From contig NC_087381.1 of assembly GCF_963675165.1 (NCBI RefSeq), positions 1,860,001 through 1,924,000 on the forward strand: a DNA stretch of 64,000 bases. The letters are read 5' to 3'. This document shows, piece by piece, positions 56,401 to 64,000 of the stretch. The notes under the pieces are model-generated. The model was not told the origin of the DNA, did no database searches, and saw only the letters and a list, made by a program, of their open reading frames with translations. The stretch comes from Halichondria panicea (Eukaryota; Porifera; Demospongiae; Suberitida; Halichondriidae). Each line of letters starts with the position of its first letter. The stretch's first letter is position 1. Both the position numbers and the translations under genes were made by a program.

Positions 56401-59400
56401 AGTATTGAATACTGCCAAGAGTTCATTAGGAAGAGTATAAGCAACTCCACTTAAAACCATAGGGGGCGTTTCTCCAACCTTACGTCGCAACCACATGCTG
56501 TTGTATAAACTGTGAAATCAAATTTGCAATGAATGACATAGTGACGATTGTGATAATTATCACTAATGGTAGGAAAGGCAATGAATAACATAGTTACTAA
56601 TTTTATTCATTGCCTTTCCTGCTACAGTGCAACAACCAAAGAGAGTAGATTTTTTTTTATATTATTTTTTTTCACATTTTGTGGCATATCTTCTGAAGTA
56701 AAAGTGATATGATCTATTTGAGTGCAGGTACTGAAAGTTCAACTATTGGCGCTTCCATTGGACCACCACCTGTTACATCATATGACATCATCACTATGAA
56801 ATGGCTGTCTAAAGATGTGTACCTCCGAAAATATGTTAGGAATAGAAGTAGCTTATTTGTTTGAGTTAAGATCTGAAATTTGTTGTGTATGTACCTGAGT
56901 ATATTGCTCATCTTTTGAGCTTCAACGGAAGTCTGGGCTATTAGTAAGTTCTGAGAAATACTGCATTTTGTTGTTTTTTGGTGGCAAATATGTTAGGAAT
57001 ACAACTTTCAATTTTATGCTAGTTAAGGTCTGATTTTTGAGAAGGATGTACTACAATAGTGTAAAATTCACTTGCACTAACTTACAGGAGCTAAACAAGT
57101 ATCTTCTTTGCTAGAGCGGCCCTTCTTGTCAAAAACGGTGATTTTGCTCCGTTTTGCTACTTTTGCTGACGTATGCAATGATATTCATTGATTTGTGACA
57201 TCACAAATCATCTTGTTGTTATTTGCTACATCCAAAGGTCATGTGATGTCTACCTGCAAATACACAGTTGGTGCTGGTCATTCCGTGTCACAGGGGCGTG
57301 GCAATTGAGCTTACTACGTAGCCAAATCGCCCCAAAAGTCATAAAAAGCACTGTTTTTGACAAGATGGGCCGCTCTAGCAAAGAAGAGGCTAGCCTAACT
57401 CCTGTAAGTTAGTACAGATGAAAAGTACACTATTGTAGTACATGCTGCTCAAAAATCAGACCTTAACTAATATAAAATCAAAAGTTGTATTCCTAACATA
57501 TTTGCCACCAAAAAACAACAAAATGCAGTATTTCTCAGAACTTACTAGTAGCCCAGACTTCCGTTGAAGCTCAAAAGATGAGCAATATACTCAGGTACAT
57601 GCACAACAAATTTCAGATCTTAACTCAAACAAATAAGCTACTTCTATTCCTAACATATTTTCGGAAGTACACATCTTCAGACAGCCATTTTATACTGATG
57701 ATGTCATGTGATGTAACAGGTGGTGGTCCAATGGAAGCGCCAATAGTTGAACTTTCAGTACCTGCACTCAAATAGATCATATCACTTTTACTTTAGAAGA
57801 TATGCCACAAAATGTAAAAAATGTGTACCAAAAAAAAAAATCTACTCTCTTTGGTTGTTGCACTGTAGTTGCGGTTACTACAGCCAGTATCTGTGACGTA
57901 AGATTGGAGGAATGCTTTTTGTGTACAGTCTATTGGAGTTGCGTACTCTTCCTAATGAACTCTAGATACTGGGTTTTGAGGTGAATTTTTTTTTTTATTG
58001 AGTTTCAAATATAAGACACATGCATGTGCATGCAATTTCCCATGCTTTTGGCATGCGATTCACAATAGTTAGAAATGTAATCAGCTATGTAATTTATAGG
58101 CTTCTATACTGAGTCATGAATTCGCATACCTGATTCACGACTTAGTATTCGCAAACCTGATAAAAGGTATGCACCACAATCCTTTGATGCGTGAGAATGT
58201 ATATAATTGCAGCGATAACTCTTAATTGGTATTGATTTTGACAATACATAGTAATGCATGAATGCATGCCTGTGTAGTTGTGTCACCTTTTACAACAGGT
58301 ATAAATACTGCGTGTTCTTCAACCTAAATCTATCATAACATCAACTTAAAGATGAGTTATTTCGTCAACAAGCTGAGTATCTGTGCAAGATTATTCACTA
58401 CTGCTGCTTACAGTAGTGCCACTGCAGTTAAGCGTGGTGCTACTGCAGTTAAGCCAGTTTACAGTGGTGCTACTGCAGTTAAGCCTGTCTACAGAAGTGC
58501 TAATGCAAAAGATGCCGCTTCTATTACTAGGATGGCCATTCAAGAAGGTTGGCACGTTGGACCGTATGATTTCCCTACATATTTTGAATTTGATCCAAAG
58601 AGCTATAATATTGGAGAGGTTGACGGACAGTATGCATGCCACATTGGTGTGATTGAGTTCCCTAAACACCATTATCACGGAGGCGGTGTCATGGTTGTGG
58701 ACAGGTTTCGACAGACGGGGTATAGCACAGTGTGTGTTAAGCATGGCCTTAGTGTTGTTGATAAAAGATACACAGTTGGCACAGACATCAACTTGAGCAC
58801 ACTAGCACAATACGAGTCCCTTGGATTTGAAAAATTCTGGGACACGTACGTTGCAATGTTTGATCTCGAGAAAATAGCTAAGGTTGGCATAGATCAGAAA
58901 TCTTCAAGTTTTGCTATGCCAATTCAGGATGTAGATCTCGACAAGCTACTGAAGTATGACCACAGAGTGTTTGGTACGCCACGAGACAAGCTAATGACAA
59001 GATGGATCAACACTCCGGGAAGCTTTGGATGGGCAGCAATTGATCACAGCAACAACATAACTGGCTACATTGTTCTGAAACAAGTCATTCGAGGAGGGGG
59101 AACAGAAATCGGCCTAGCTATGGCCCCTTTGTTTGCTAACGATAAGGATACTGCAAAGCTACTAATAAAGACAGCAGGCCAAGAGTGTCTAGCTAATCCA
59201 GCCATTCCAAAGACGAAGCTGGAGTTGTTTCATCCGGCGGGGGATATTTGTGGAGAGGGTGCTGCAGAGCTGATGGATGAGCTGGGAGCTGAGATGACTC
59301 ATATCGCTCACAGGGTCTACACCAACGGGATACCAGAAGGAAGACAAACAAGAATGATCTATGGCATTACATCACCAAGCTGTGACTGACAGAAAAAACA

Positions 59401-62400
59401 ATAGCGATATACATGTATATATATAATTATCGTGTATACATGCATGTGCATGCATTTATGTTTAATTGGCTGCACGTATAATATATACATGCATTTATTA
59501 TTATTACTCATTGTGGTCAGAAATTAAATTATTGTACTACTATTGTAAATACAGTCCATGCCTGTGTGATATCAATTCACCAAGAATAGTTACAGTAGAG
59601 GCCAAAATTAAGATTCTGTTCTGTTTGCGTACCGTTTCTTCCTACAGACGTACCACGCTGCGGTTTCGTGGTTACATTCACAGCATGCCTTACCAATTAG
59701 CGGTTTGTGTAAGTCAACACACTATTGCAAGATTGAGTGCACATATGCACCAAAATTTTGCTGGCCTGCAACAAACAGAATCAAAACAAACGGAACAGAA
59801 ACTTTAATTTGGCCTCTACTCACTGTACGTCGGGAATCGCATCTTGTGCAACTTTGCAAAAGCATGACCTTATATGCAAAACCGCTACTGTAGGTAGGTG
59901 ATAATCATCTGCGGGCGAGTGTTAATTGAGATGACGGTGCACTTTTACCAACGCGTAGGTCAATAAAAGTGAAAAGCTACAGCTAGCTAGTTAGCTGTAG
60001 GCCTGGTAGTCTTCTACATGTTAACCCATGCAGTAAGACTCCTACTGCAAAAACAAAATGCCTATATACAGTCATGAATTCACATACCTGATTCATGACT
60101 CAGCTGATAAAAGGTATTATAATACCACAATCCTTTGATGCAGCGATAACATCATTCTCTGGTACTAAAACAATGATTAATGACAATGGATAGTAATCAT
60201 GCCCATGCATGCCTGTGTAACTATGAGTTGTGTCACACCACAAACAAGAATGATCTACGGCATTACTAACAAGTAAGCAAAACTATCGAGAACAAAACAT
60301 TATTTTGCAAATCCACAAATTAAAATTCATGACTAGAAGCCTATAGAAACTCTTACTATAATTGCACTTCATTGATTTGCACTTATAATAATTGCACTTC
60401 ATTGATCCTTGAGCAGCTGTAGCAGTCTACACAGACAGACACACAAACACACAGACACACAAACACACTACCGTATACCTCGCTTGCGCTGCGCACCGAG
60501 GCATAAAAATGGGTTAAAAAAGCGTGGGCTGTATGTAGCTATAGCCCATACTTTATAAAATGGAGAATTTGAGCCCGAAATAAATCACTGAGATACATGT
60601 ACCTGACTGAGATCTAAGCACACCATAATTACTGTAGCGCATGTAAACATTAAAAAGCATCAAACGGACGTTCGCAACACAAGTTATGGACAATCAAAGA
60701 TTAGATAGATACATACATGTACATGTACATTGTTTACATTAGTGCTGGCTGTGGCATATCGAACTCACTTATCTATACGAAGCCATGTACGTACACAGTG
60801 TATGTACACAGTGTATGTACACAGTGTATGTACACAGTGTATGTACACAGTGTATGTACACAGTGTATGTACACAGTGTATGTACACAGTGTATGTACAT
60901 GTACACGCCAATAAACTTAGCACCTACATGTACATGTACATGCATGTACACTATTGACAAAATGGGCTGCATCTGTATTCTCAATTAACCATCAATGGTT
61001 AAAAGTGGTACAGTGGATTGCAGTGCACTTGCAACAGGAAATTGCCAAACAGCAAAACCACCAGATATGAATTTCATTACCAATAATAATTCTAAAGCTC
61101 AGCTTGCACTTTTATTACAACGATTTTTTTAGCAGAATCTCATTGAACATCTACTTATTCCTAAACGTATTATTATATAGGTATGAGCAAATTGAATCTA
61201 CAAGCTGGGGGGAATTAAAGCCCCAAAAAGGTGTTCGAACAGTCATACATCTCCCTGCGATTATATAGATATTCTCAGGGCACTCCTATTAGTCTAGATA
61301 CCTACAGAATGGATACTTTATTATAGCATTCTTGAAAATTCTATAGTAGTCTATGAACATAGAGAAATGCATTCAAGATAATGCTTGACTGACTGTATAT
61401 ACAGTGTACAAATGTCATGCATGTAAATTACGTTCTTTGTGGGGAGAGGGAGCATGCTAGAGAAAAATTGGTTGTTATTTCAATTGGCTCTATGTTTTCT
61501 ACCCGTAATAAATAAAGTGCCAAGTTATTAAAGTACTCTTGGAAAAATTCAAAGTAAACTCCAAACTGATAATGATATTCATAATAATTTATCTGATTGC
61601 GGTTTTGCTGTTTCTGTTGAAGTGCAATGCAATCCACTGTACAAACACCCCTCGCTTACCGGGACATGTCCTGCTGTCAATAGGTCTTGAATCTCCTTGT
61701 CCTTCTTAGCCACCAGTGCTTGAGTTTTGCTCAAAATAGCCTTTGCTAAATCTCTCTCTTTCATTACAGAGTTGATGAGTTGCCTAAGTCTCACTGTTTC
61801 GTCTCGTAGGGCTATGATATCCAGATCCCCTGAGCTGGAGAACATCGGCCCTCCATTGGAGATTGATTCGTGCTTTGTCTTCTCTCTCTTGACAGAGTGG
61901 CTACCTGTGTGGAAAGAAGGGAAGGAAACCACGTAATCATGTACACTATACTGCTATGTGCACTACAAATACACGTAGCAGTGACGAATAATAATTTCAT
62001 GAAGATGAAAAAAGTGTTCACAAAGCCAAGGGCATAAATTTGTAACTGCCTGCAGTCTTCAAACTCTGACTCTAACTCAATCAGTATGAATCATCCAGTT
62101 CCTTCTGCTAGGGAAAACCTTCTTAGACTAACTGATACATATAGTTAGAACTTCATGTACACCCTAACATCACAGGCAGTTACAAATTCAACTCTTGCTA
62201 ACATGTATATTTATATACAATATATGGTCCACACAACCACTCACTAGAGTAGCTGTGAGTCCTCTTTCTCTTTGAGGGGGTAGCCCCCGTCAGGACAGCC
62301 GAGAAACCCCCTGTCATCATGAGGGACTGGAGGAACGAGGAGCCGGAGGGGTGAGGTACACCTACAGGCACGGGAGAGGGTACTGTGATGAACAATGGAG

Positions 62401-63325
62401 GACCACCAGGACAGGAGATACAAAATGTACACCATCACAGCCACTAGCAGGTACACGTACACTGTAAGGCTTATTAGAAAAGATGAATCTCATTAAGGGG
62501 ATTGAAATTCCAGCTGATTATACAGGCCTGAGGGTATTTTAAATGTTTGAAGAGGTACAATTTTGATGCAAGATGTATACAACAACATAATGGTTGTTTA
62601 TCTTACATGTATACAAGATGTGCTACAGTAACGAACGTTTTGGTGGTTTTGAGCTGTTTCGTCGAGACTGTGATCCCATTGAGCTCTCATTAGCTGACGA
62701 TCTTCTCTGCCTCTTCTTGTTAGGATAAGGTGTACTGGTGGCAAGGGAGCCCGACCTCACTGTAACGAACGTGTATTTGAAATGAAGCTTTACATACATG
62801 TACTGTACATGTAAAACAAATTATTTTAAGTGAAGGTGTAAGGTTAAAAAATTATAAACACAGTGCTACGAAGCCGAATGTACAGTATAGATTTTGGGGC
62901 CTTTGCTATTTTTATGGATAACCTATCAAGATGTTCGATATCATACCGACTTTCCCTGATGATTTCGTGTGGAATCGTTGTGCTGATGGCTTGGGTCTAT
63001 CTGTGCATGGTTGCAGGTACAGTTATATTAACAAAAAAATGACCAAGAGAACTTTAGGTTATAAAGCATTATTAAGGATCCCCCAAAACAAGCATAGCAT
63101 GACTTTATTGTTAATTTGTTTGCCTCTAGTGTAAAGTAAAATGGTCTGGGGAAGAGGCTAACCTACTTGCCTAGGAAGGTTTGCTTTAAGCTGTATTATT
63201 CACCAGTGTTTAGCACTTCCTTCCAGATTGCTGTACAATTGTAGGGCAACCACTTTGCCCATAATTGTAGCACCATAAAATATTTGTTTACGTGTAACCA
63301 ACGGTAACACGTTCAGAAGGGGTAA

Positions 63326-63359
<34 letters not shown>

Positions 63360-63667
63360 ATAGTTTATGTATCTGTGTTACCTGGTGGCCTAGGATGGTG
63401 GACACTGCTCGTGGCCGATATGCTGCTCACCTGCAATAAATGGTAACCAAGGGGGTGAACGTGTGTATGGCTTCATGGTAACCCACAGCTATATAACCAC
63501 GCCCACATAAACACATACATGTAGATGTACATGCAAATAAACATAGGTGCAGATCTACATGCATGCTATAAGTGCTATATAAAAGCACAGTAATTAATTG
63601 CAGGGAAAATACAATATTAAGCGCTTACGAAAGAGACACTCGATAAATCATCGCATTCTCCCTCCAT
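39467..63667 (-). CDS. IQCE: IQ domain-containing protein E homologue
   Basis: Fifteen in-phase exons, about 716 residues (human 695): 63667-63629, 63430-63382, 62759-62637, 62382-62245, 61904-61660, 50367-50171, 49742-49580, 48246-48115, 47486-47352, 44871-44768, 44565-44428, 44179-43958, 43440-43306, 43009-42849, 39636-39467. In vertebrates IQCE sits at the ciliary base with EFCAB7 and the EVC complex and supports Hedgehog signalling (family knowledge). A basic, Ser-rich N-terminus is followed by a long coiled coil and three IQ motifs (TLQHHWKRR, HLQSALRGHMARRQ, TIQSAMRGYMARQ). IREMEIQTETYYREVCRL and KYVDHKRSQLLSSIVDLE match IQCE blocks. Intron 5 is 11.3 kb and, like intron 14, hosts plus-strand GNAT genes. 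Intron 9 contains a same-strand nested gene. A broken copy of exons 13-15 lies at 34 kb. Confidence 0.85.
39733..40196 (+). mobile_element. element with inverted G/C-run ends
   Basis: AGGGCTTCATAGAGGGGGGG at the left and GCCCCCCTGTCAATTTGTTC...TGAAGGCC at the right are inverted partners; 'ccccccctgacaattgtatt' recurs on the left side. About 465 bp, no ORF. It lies in IQCE intron 14 just upstream of the GNAT pseudogene. Confidence 0.55.
40573..41530 (+). pseudogene. GNAT acetyltransferase, copy 1, frameshifted
   Basis: Starts MNKLSIFARSLATAAMP with the same presequence style as the other copies and continues through the N-terminal domain (TRMAIQEGWHVGPYDFPTFF, MIVAEEFRGMSYSTACV). The frame breaks in KFWNT, where TATG has become TAATTATG (40,984-40,989). 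It resumes as YVVMLDIEKI and runs to the normal stop at 41,530. Removing the 4 bp would restore a protein like copy 3. It lacks the KPVYRSGAT-type repeat units near the N-terminus. It is single-exon, antisense to IQCE inside intron 14. The otherwise clean frame suggests recent inactivation, a segregating allele, or an assembly error. Confidence 0.8.
41738..42090 (+). mobile_element. palindromic MITE, 'TATGCTT' family
   Basis: Starts CCGTATATGCTTGATCAGAG and ends CTCCTGATCAAGCATATACA, an inverted pair about 350 bp apart. The interior is the reverse complement of 3,221-3,664. Just downstream of GNAT copy 1. Confidence 0.75.
45099..46163 (-). CDS. small three-exon gene nested in IQCE intron 9
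   Basis: Exons 46163-45816, 45703-45542 and 45197-45099 (TGA stop) join in phase 0 at both junctions, giving about 202 residues. The start MASKTSLLSNATSHYVVQLD leads into KECVIVSSERV and VLWHDGRLHTASIL, a pattern that resembles a small Tudor/SH3-like beta-barrel (basic-aromatic 'W.DG...A.IL'). The middle is Ser/Thr-rich, and the end is FEDWYLEDRVE then EYDDDVLGLPWYACNESDVN. It has its own ATG and stop on the same strand as IQCE. Because its exon phases match IQCE's, read-through splicing from IQCE exon 9 cannot be excluded. Family not recognised. Confidence 0.65.
46555..46965. repeat. two dispersed repeats
   Basis: 46,555-46,735 contains 'cctggtacaggatcacttcag' and 'cattgttcc', found inverted and doubled at 52,785-52,895, and a 'ggatcacagcaaag...agcc' block found inverted near 53,510-53,575. 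46,815-46,965 is the second copy of the 2,500-2,680 repeat (CGTGAAGGCTATCC, TGTAAACGCAG). Intronic to IQCE, upstream of the nested gene. Confidence 0.5.
47876..48093. mobile_element. MITE with TACCGTATTACTAGAATGTT ends
   Basis: Starts CCGTATTACTAGAATGTTTT and ends ATATTCTAGTAATACGG, inverted and TA-flanked; 218 bp. The same element, partial and inverted, touches the GATM exon 6 donor (5,520-5,668). It lies in IQCE intron 8, 22 bp from exon 8. Confidence 0.75.
48272..48450. mobile_element. short inverted-repeat element, G-rich ends
   Basis: GGGTGTCATACAGGGGGAAG at the left pairs with a right end reading ATCCTGTATGAAACCC, and 'tatccccc' appears on both sides. A related sequence at 42,455-42,560 has the same head, with AATTATAATTATATG in place of the join to the G run. 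Confidence 0.55.
48788..49405. mobile_element. 618-bp MITE with 6-bp target duplication
   Basis: Ends CAGGGCTCGAAATTACAG and TTTTAGCGCGAGCCCTG are inverted over CAGGGCTCG. Both sides are flanked by AAATCA (48,782-48,787 and 49,406-49,411), a perfect 6-bp duplication. 'cagtcagac' and 'gactgacatg...gacagtc' form subterminal inverted pieces. No ORF of note. The superfamily is uncertain: 6 bp is not the usual hAT (8) or mariner (TA) size. Confidence 0.75.
50370..50412 (+). repeat. (TG)n microsatellite at a splice acceptor
   Basis: About 20 TG units. On the IQCE strand this reads (CA)n immediately before the CAG acceptor of exon 6 (exon starts at 50,367), so the microsatellite replaces the usual polypyrimidine tract. 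Confidence 0.9.
51039..51244. mobile_element. palindromic MITE, 12,090 family
   Basis: 206 bp, TA-flanked, ends CCGTATAGCGGGTAATTTTC and GAAAATTACCAGCTATATGG. Highly similar to 12,090-12,295 along its length (both contain CAGACCTCCAACCACGAAAA), which suggests recent activity of this family. Confidence 0.8.
51476..51486 (+). promoter_or_regulatory. TATA-like box upstream of GNAT copy 2
   Basis: TATATATAAAG about 72-82 bp ahead of the GNAT copy 2 ATG (51,558). Copy 3 has TATAAATA in a similar place. Inferred from motif and position only. Confidence 0.35.
51558..52489 (+). pseudogene. GNAT acetyltransferase, copy 2, multiply broken
   Basis: Opens MSFVNKLSAFARSFATTVKP with two KPVYR-type repeat units, then the N-terminal GNAT domain. 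Frame breaks: TAATTA at 51,770-51,775 (ATAT became ATAATTAT), TAATTA at 51,927-51,932, and one extra A in CTAAGCTAATCC near 52,357. Homology to copy 3 ends at 52,489 within the C-terminal domain, where unrelated sequence follows, so the last roughly 25 codons are missing. The long intact stretch FDLEKIANVG...AIDHSNNITGY is nearly identical to the other copies. Clearly not functional as one protein. It lies in IQCE intron 5, antisense to IQCE. Confidence 0.9.
52785..52895 (+). repeat. two-unit tandem repeat
   Basis: ACCAGGAACAATGGAACAGG followed by GTCACTAMAGTAGAAAGCT appears twice, about 50 bp apart. A single inverted copy lies near 46,670-46,715. Confidence 0.7.
52971..53484. mobile_element. 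element with GCTTGCGCATGCG inverted ends
   Basis: GTATCGACTGCTTGCGCATG (52,974) and GGCGCATGCGCAAGCAGTCG (ending about 53,475) are inverted partners about 500 bp apart. The interior has no ORF of note. Just before it, 52,930-52,975 carries the TAGCCTCGATCCCAGGCC hairpin family. Confidence 0.6.
53800..54265 (+). mobile_element. relic of a pogo/Tigger-like DDE transposase
   Basis: Translating across frames gives the C-terminal landmarks of Tigger/jerky-type transposases: LIIPGGCTSIIQPMDKCINK, then NLDWVSRAWASSDHSAF, then FFLVCGLANALDETEDN, and finally an acidic tail ending SDEDSEDQDEED with a stop at about 54,270. The reading frame changes several times, so it is dead. The DDE catalytic core and N-terminal DNA-binding part were not found. 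It sits in IQCE intron 5. TA-flanked MITEs with CAGTGGAACC ends (23,018-23,152) fit the same superfamily. Confidence 0.75.
54310..54690. mobile_element. MITE with TATTTACTTGATTAA ends
   Basis: CCGTATTTACTTGATTAAAT at the left and TTAATCAAGTAAATACACAT at the right are inverted; 'gccctcc' runs recur inside. About 380 bp. It starts about 45 bp after the transposase relic. Confidence 0.65.
55150..55520 (+). repeat. tandem duplication, two nested scales
   Basis: AAATAAATGTATCTGTCACC...TGTACTTCCTGTATTAGAGT is directly doubled (about 55,193-55,293; unit about 52 bp). A larger unit of about 190 bp, starting TTTAATACCAG and including AAAATGAGCTAAACAGTGA and 'cacaaaaagcattc', repeats once, ending near 55,520. 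Related pieces occur at 27,780-27,850 and 57,895-57,960. Confidence 0.7.
55521..56624. other. gene-free stretch of IQCE intron 5
   Basis: No supported gene. 56,100-56,240 holds a hairpin with ACTCGGGATGCATGGCATAT and its near complement. About 56,290-56,620 holds a repeat shared with 27,020-27,200 ('ttcattaggaa', 'caactccacttaaaacc', GTCGCAACCACATGC, GATTGTGATAATTATCA). Short open frames at 55,577-55,982 on both strands are unsupported. Confidence 0.5.
56625..57865. mobile_element. 1.24-kb fold-back element with Tc1-like ends
   Basis: CAGTGCAACAACCAAAGAG (left) and its complement (right), flanked by TA at 56,623-56,624 and 57,866-57,867. CAGTGC ends with TA duplications are Tc1-like. The two arms pair for about 500-550 bp each around a centre of roughly 150 bp near 57,200. 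Each arm carries a matching 65-codon open frame pointing outward (start MSNILRY.HNKFQ; end PMEAPIVELSVPALK). The frames differ at only a few residues, but this follows from arm identity and is not evidence of coding. Confidence 0.85.
58300..58307 (+). promoter_or_regulatory. TATA-like box upstream of GNAT copy 3
   Basis: TATAAATA 45-52 bp before the ATG at 58,352, a plausible distance for a short 5' leader. The upstream 200 bp are also preserved beside the remnant copy at 60 kb. Confidence 0.45.
58352..59389 (+). CDS. GNAT-family acetyltransferase, intact copy 3
   Basis: A single-exon gene of 345 residues, the only intact member of a local family. An N-terminal presequence-like stretch (MSYFVNKLSICARLFTTAAY) could target mitochondria. 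It is followed by about three decapeptide-like repeats (ATAVKRG, ATAVKPVYSG, ATAVKPVYRS), then an N-terminal GNAT fold (about 52-190; TRMAIQEGWHVGPYDFP, TVCVKHGLSVVDKRY). The C-terminal half (about 195-345; TPGSFGWAAIDHSNNITGYI, VIRGGGTEIGLAMAPLFAND) resembles the YitH-type second acetyltransferase domain. Acetyl-CoA-dependent transfer is expected; the substrate is unknown. It lies in IQCE intron 5, antisense to the host. Near identity of its C-terminal half to copies 1 and 2 points to recent duplication or gene conversion. Confidence 0.85.
   Translation: MSYFVNKLSICARLFTTAAYSSATAVKRGATAVKPVYSGATAVKPVYRSANAKDAASITRMAIQEGWHVGPYDFPTYFEFDPKSYNIGEVDGQYACHIGVIEFPKHHYHGGGVMVVDRFRQTGYSTVCVKHGLSVVDKRYTVGTDINLSTLAQYESLGFEKFWDTYVAMFDLEKIAKVGIDQKSSSFAMPIQDVDLDKLLKYDHRVFGTPRDKLMTRWINTPGSFGWAAIDHSNNITGYIVLKQVIRGGGTEIGLAMAPLFANDKDTAKLLIKTAGQECLANPAIPKTKLELFHPAGDICGEGAAELMDELGAEMTHIAHRVYTNGIPEGRQTRMIYGITSPSCD
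60063..60267 (+). pseudogene. GNAT copy 4, promoter-plus-tail remnant
   Basis: 60,063-60,237 matches the region upstream of copy 3 (58,106-58,285): TCATGAATTC, 'catacctgattca', 'ctgataaaaggtat', CACAATCCTTTGATGC and 'catgcctgtgta'. It then jumps straight to ACAAACAAGAATGATCTACG and GCATTAC, the last coding bases of the GNAT gene. Everything between is deleted. This shows the 5' flank duplicated together with the gene, so the copies are DNA duplications and not only retrocopies. Confidence 0.7.
60330..60505 (-). repeat. (TG)n-bearing dispersed repeat, inverted
   Basis: GACTAGAAGCCTATAGAAAC, 'ccttgagcagctgtagcag', a CA-rich run and GTATACCTCGCTTGCGCTGC-type head: the reverse of the 4,180 and 24,060 copies. 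It lies just after the GNAT remnant. Confidence 0.6.
60787..60900 (+). repeat. 13-bp minisatellite
   Basis: About eight near-perfect copies of ACACAGTGTATGT, itself partly palindromic (TACACAGTGTA), running into TACATGTACA repeats. Because 13 is not a multiple of 3, all frames cycle through the same short peptide; the open frames here are artefacts. Confidence 0.9.
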
Positions 63668-63791
63668 TTTCTTGAACTTTCATTGACCTTCGCACGTGAG
63701 GTTGACGAGCTCCATTTAGAAACTAACTTTGCAGCACCTTCAGCTCTGCCTTCAGCTTAGCTTTGTCTCCTCTCTTGTACTACACTAAGAA
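63668..63791. promoter_or_regulatory. bidirectional IQCE/MAGOH promoter region
   Basis: Only 124 bp separate the IQCE ATG (minus strand) and the MAGOH ATG (plus strand). The gap must contain both 5' leaders and the core promoter. It has a palindromic E-box CACGTG at 63,693-63,698 and a pyrimidine-rich stretch (TCTCCTCTCTTG) near the MAGOH side. No TATA box seen. Confidence 0.6.
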
Positions 63792-63876
63792 ATGGCAGAC
63801 TTCTACTTAAGATACTACGTGGGTCACAAAGGAAAGTTTGGTCATGAATTCTTGGAGTTTGAGTTTAGACCTGATG
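63792..63876 (+). CDS. MAGOH: MAGOH (mago nashi), first exon only
   Basis: ATG at 63,792 opens [20 protein letters not shown] then LEFEFRPDG, essentially identical to the very conserved start of Mago nashi, and ends at donor G|GTAAGTG (intron from 63,877). The rest lies beyond the window. MAGOH pairs with RBM8A/Y14 in the exon junction complex, deposited upstream of spliced junctions and acting in mRNA localisation and decay (family knowledge). Head-to-head with IQCE. Confidence 0.95.
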
Positions 63877-64000
63877 GTAAGTGTTAAAGTACGTGTGTAC
63901 GTGTACGTACATGCACAGTACAGGTAGTAGGTAGGTAGTAGCATTTATAGCTCTATACAAACTGCATGCTTTGCTAGTATCTAATGAGCTCAATGTTTTT

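Noticed and set aside
56714..57775. Two similar 65-residue proteins (MSNILRY...) as a conserved gene pair
   Set aside because: They are mirror images in the arms of one fold-back element, so their similarity reflects the inverted repeat and not coding constraint.
60717..60988. Short Tyr/Val/His/Cys repeat proteins on both strands
   Set aside because: A 13-bp tandem repeat opens every frame; no gene context.
39467..63667. Reading the IQ/coiled-coil gene as a myosin or kinesin fragment
   Set aside because: No motor motifs occur in any exon, and the ETYYREVCRL and YVDHKRSQLL blocks and total length match IQCE.

Overview
This is a eukaryotic, animal nuclear sequence: AT-rich (roughly 60-65% A+T by eye), intron-rich, full of short palindromic DNA transposons (MITEs) and CA/TG microsatellites. 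The gene content is metazoan: glycine amidinotransferase, dynactin subunit 6, a receptor-type guanylyl-cyclase-like protein, an adhesion-type nidogen-domain receptor, IQCE and the start of MAGOH. An early-branching invertebrate, quite possibly a sponge, fits the compact gene spacing and the unusual receptors, but that placement is inference. No rRNA, tRNA, CRISPR array or prokaryotic operon was seen.

Layout. 570-8,798 (minus): GATM/AGAT, a seven-exon gene, with a second, intact-looking copy of its last two exons lying downstream. 10,443-12,825 (plus): DCTN6, six exons, with a large minisatellite in intron 2. 13,063-23,676 (minus, tail-to-tail with DCTN6): a 20-exon receptor with an ANF-receptor ectodomain, one membrane helix, a kinase-homology domain and a cyclase domain whose metal-binding and catalytic residues are replaced. 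23.7-28.3 kb: gene-free, repeat-filled. 28,303-33,163 (minus): a nine-exon membrane protein with NIDO, two LDL-receptor class A modules, a membrane helix and a PPPAY tail motif. 33.9-38.8 kb: debris of a segmental duplication, namely broken IQCE 3' exons plus an orphan first exon of the NIDO gene. 39,467-63,667 (minus): IQCE, 15 exons over 24 kb. Its introns host a plus-strand family of single-exon GNAT acetyltransferase genes (one intact, two frameshifted, one remnant), a small same-strand nested gene, a pogo/Tigger-like transposase relic and many MITEs. 63,792-end (plus): first exon of MAGOH, head-to-head with IQCE across 124 bp.

The genes do not form one pathway. IQCE (Hedgehog/cilia in vertebrates), DCTN6 (dynein cargo complex), GATM (creatine precursor synthesis) and MAGOH (exon junction complex) are conserved housekeeping or cell-biological genes. 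The two receptors are more lineage-specific. The most unusual signals are the apparently catalytically dead receptor cyclase, the identical TA-to-TAATTA four-base insertions that break the GNAT copies, the duplicated terminal exons of GATM, and the reciprocal NIDO/IQCE segmental duplication. All exon boundaries were read by eye from GT/AG sites, reading-frame continuity and remembered family sequences; no search or RNA evidence was available.
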